A stretch of 17,533 nt of DNA from Opitutia bacterium (GTDB lineage Bacteria; Verrucomicrobiota; Verrucomicrobiia; Opitutales; Opitutaceae). The notes under the pieces are model-generated. The model was not told the DNA's origin. It was given only the letters and a program-made list of their open reading frames with translations, and searched no databases. Positions 17,198-17,533 of this stretch are shown piece after piece. Both the position numbers and the translations under genes were made by a program. Every line of letters begins with the position of its first letter. Within the stretch, counting starts at the first letter, position 1. The stretch spans positions 1 to 17,533 of the forward strand of contig PMKA01000160.1 in the NCBI GenBank assembly GCA_003157575.1, in the 5' to 3' direction.

Positions 17198-17347
17198 TTC
17201 TAAAATCCGCAGACAGGCAGAATCCACTCGCGCACGCACGCGGCTACGAGGAACGGAAGCTTCAACTGCGGAATCCGCTCGCTCACGCTCGCGGCCACGA
17301 AGAGCGAACGCCTCAACTGCGGATACAGTGACCGTCAGCCGCCGGGG
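17198..17347. other. Convergent intergenic region
   Basis: The region lies between the stop of the FG-GAP gene and the stop of the MutS gene on the opposite strand. Apart from the tandem repeat at 17221-17322 no gene is visible. No strong hairpin followed by a T run was found for either strand, so the terminators expected between convergent genes are either within the repeat or factor-dependent. Confidence 0.6.
17221..17322. repeat. Two tandem imperfect copies of a 51-bp repeat
   Basis: Unit one (17221-17271) and unit two (17272-17322) are the same length and align without gaps; 42 of 51 bases agree by my count. Both start AATCC, contain a CTCGC-CAC-GC-CGCGGC core and end TCAACTGCGG. The copies abut without spacer. 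A short fragment ATCCGC just upstream (about 17204) may be the edge of an older copy. Differences are scattered substitutions, indicating an old duplication or insertion of two members of a dispersed intergenic repeat family. Confidence 0.85.
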
Positions 17348-17533
17348 TCACAGCAAATCCATCTGCCCGTCGTCCTCCGGCTTCACTGTCAGCTTCTTTC
17401 GCGGCCGGGCGACCGGACCGGTGAGTTCGAGCTCGGTGTCGTCGGATTCGAGTTTGCCCAGGATGAGCTTCGCGCGGTCGATGACGCTCAGCGGAAGCCC
17501 GGCGAGACGCGCCACCTGGATGCCGTAGCTGCG
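17348..17533 (-). CDS. mutS: DNA mismatch repair protein MutS, C-terminal end (partial)
   Basis: The minus strand carries 61 codons and a TGA at 17350-17348; the 5' part lies outside the window. The first residues, [20 protein letters not shown], are the conserved end of the MutS ATPase/helix-turn-helix region. A charged linker follows ([13 protein letters not shown], then basic RPRKK) and the protein ends in GQMDLL. QMDLL resembles the sliding-clamp binding motif of MutS proteins (QMSLL in E. coli). The protein stops exactly there, so the extra C-terminal oligomerisation domain found in E. coli is absent. The catalytic and mismatch-binding domains cannot be judged from this fragment. Confidence 0.93.
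   Translation of the reverse strand, partial: RSYGIQVARLAGLPLSVIDRAKLILGKLESDDTELELTGPVARPRKKLTVKPEDDGQMDLL

Noticed and set aside
15956..17239. 427-codon open frame on the minus strand
   Set aside because: It is antisense to the FG-GAP gene, whose repeated DxDGDG motifs are clearly the coding strand. The shadow frame merely mirrors that periodic composition.
17221..17322. Possible CRISPR array
   Set aside because: Only two units, directly abutting with no spacer, 82% identical and longer than typical CRISPR repeats; no cas gene nearby.

Overview
The window is GC-rich chromosomal DNA from a Gram-negative bacterium. It carries ordinary housekeeping genes (C5-pathway haem synthesis, NAD synthesis, Maf pyrophosphatase, RluA-type pseudouridine synthase, DAHP synthase, MutS) mixed with large secreted proteins: a beta-propeller-like protein, an S55-type peptidase, a trypsin-like protease, an FG-GAP/VCBS protein and a TonB/TolA-like envelope protein. 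Together with almost complete absence of Shine-Dalgarno sequences, this suggests Verrucomicrobiota, perhaps Opitutales/Opitutaceae. That assignment is an inference from gene content and style, with no marker gene to prove it. No rRNA, tRNA, insertion sequence, integrase or CRISPR array was seen.

Layout. Positions 1-7436 are a tightly packed minus-strand block read right to left: NAD+ synthase (nadE), glutamate-1-semialdehyde aminomutase (hemL), an exported S55-family peptidase, a large exported beta-propeller-like protein, and the first codons of a further unknown gene that leaves the window. Gaps are 8 to 64 nt, so it is probably one transcript. A 177-nt divergent region (7437-7613) separates it from a plus-strand block: maf, a TonB/TolA-like protein and an RluA-family pseudouridine synthase, with a 1-nt gap and then a 4-nt overlap.

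From 10092 to 10806 there is no intact gene. The region holds the wreck of an SGNH/GDSL hydrolase (frameshift, internal deletion, lost active-site residues), then a 9-bp perfect hairpin and an AT-richer leader before the next gene. A second plus-strand block follows: an atypical type I-beta DAHP synthase and three consecutive genes for exported proteins (trypsin-like protease without PDZ domain, a 639-residue DUF3352-like protein, an 806-residue FG-GAP protein). The last two overlap by 4 nt. It converges on the C-terminus of MutS (minus strand). The 150-nt convergent gap contains two 51-bp tandem imperfect repeats.

No clearly new defence or mobile system was found. The items most worth a second look are the decayed hydrolase, the divergent DAHP synthase, the three-gene secreted cassette, the S55 peptidase whose Ser/His motif order differs from SpoIVB, and the tandem repeat.
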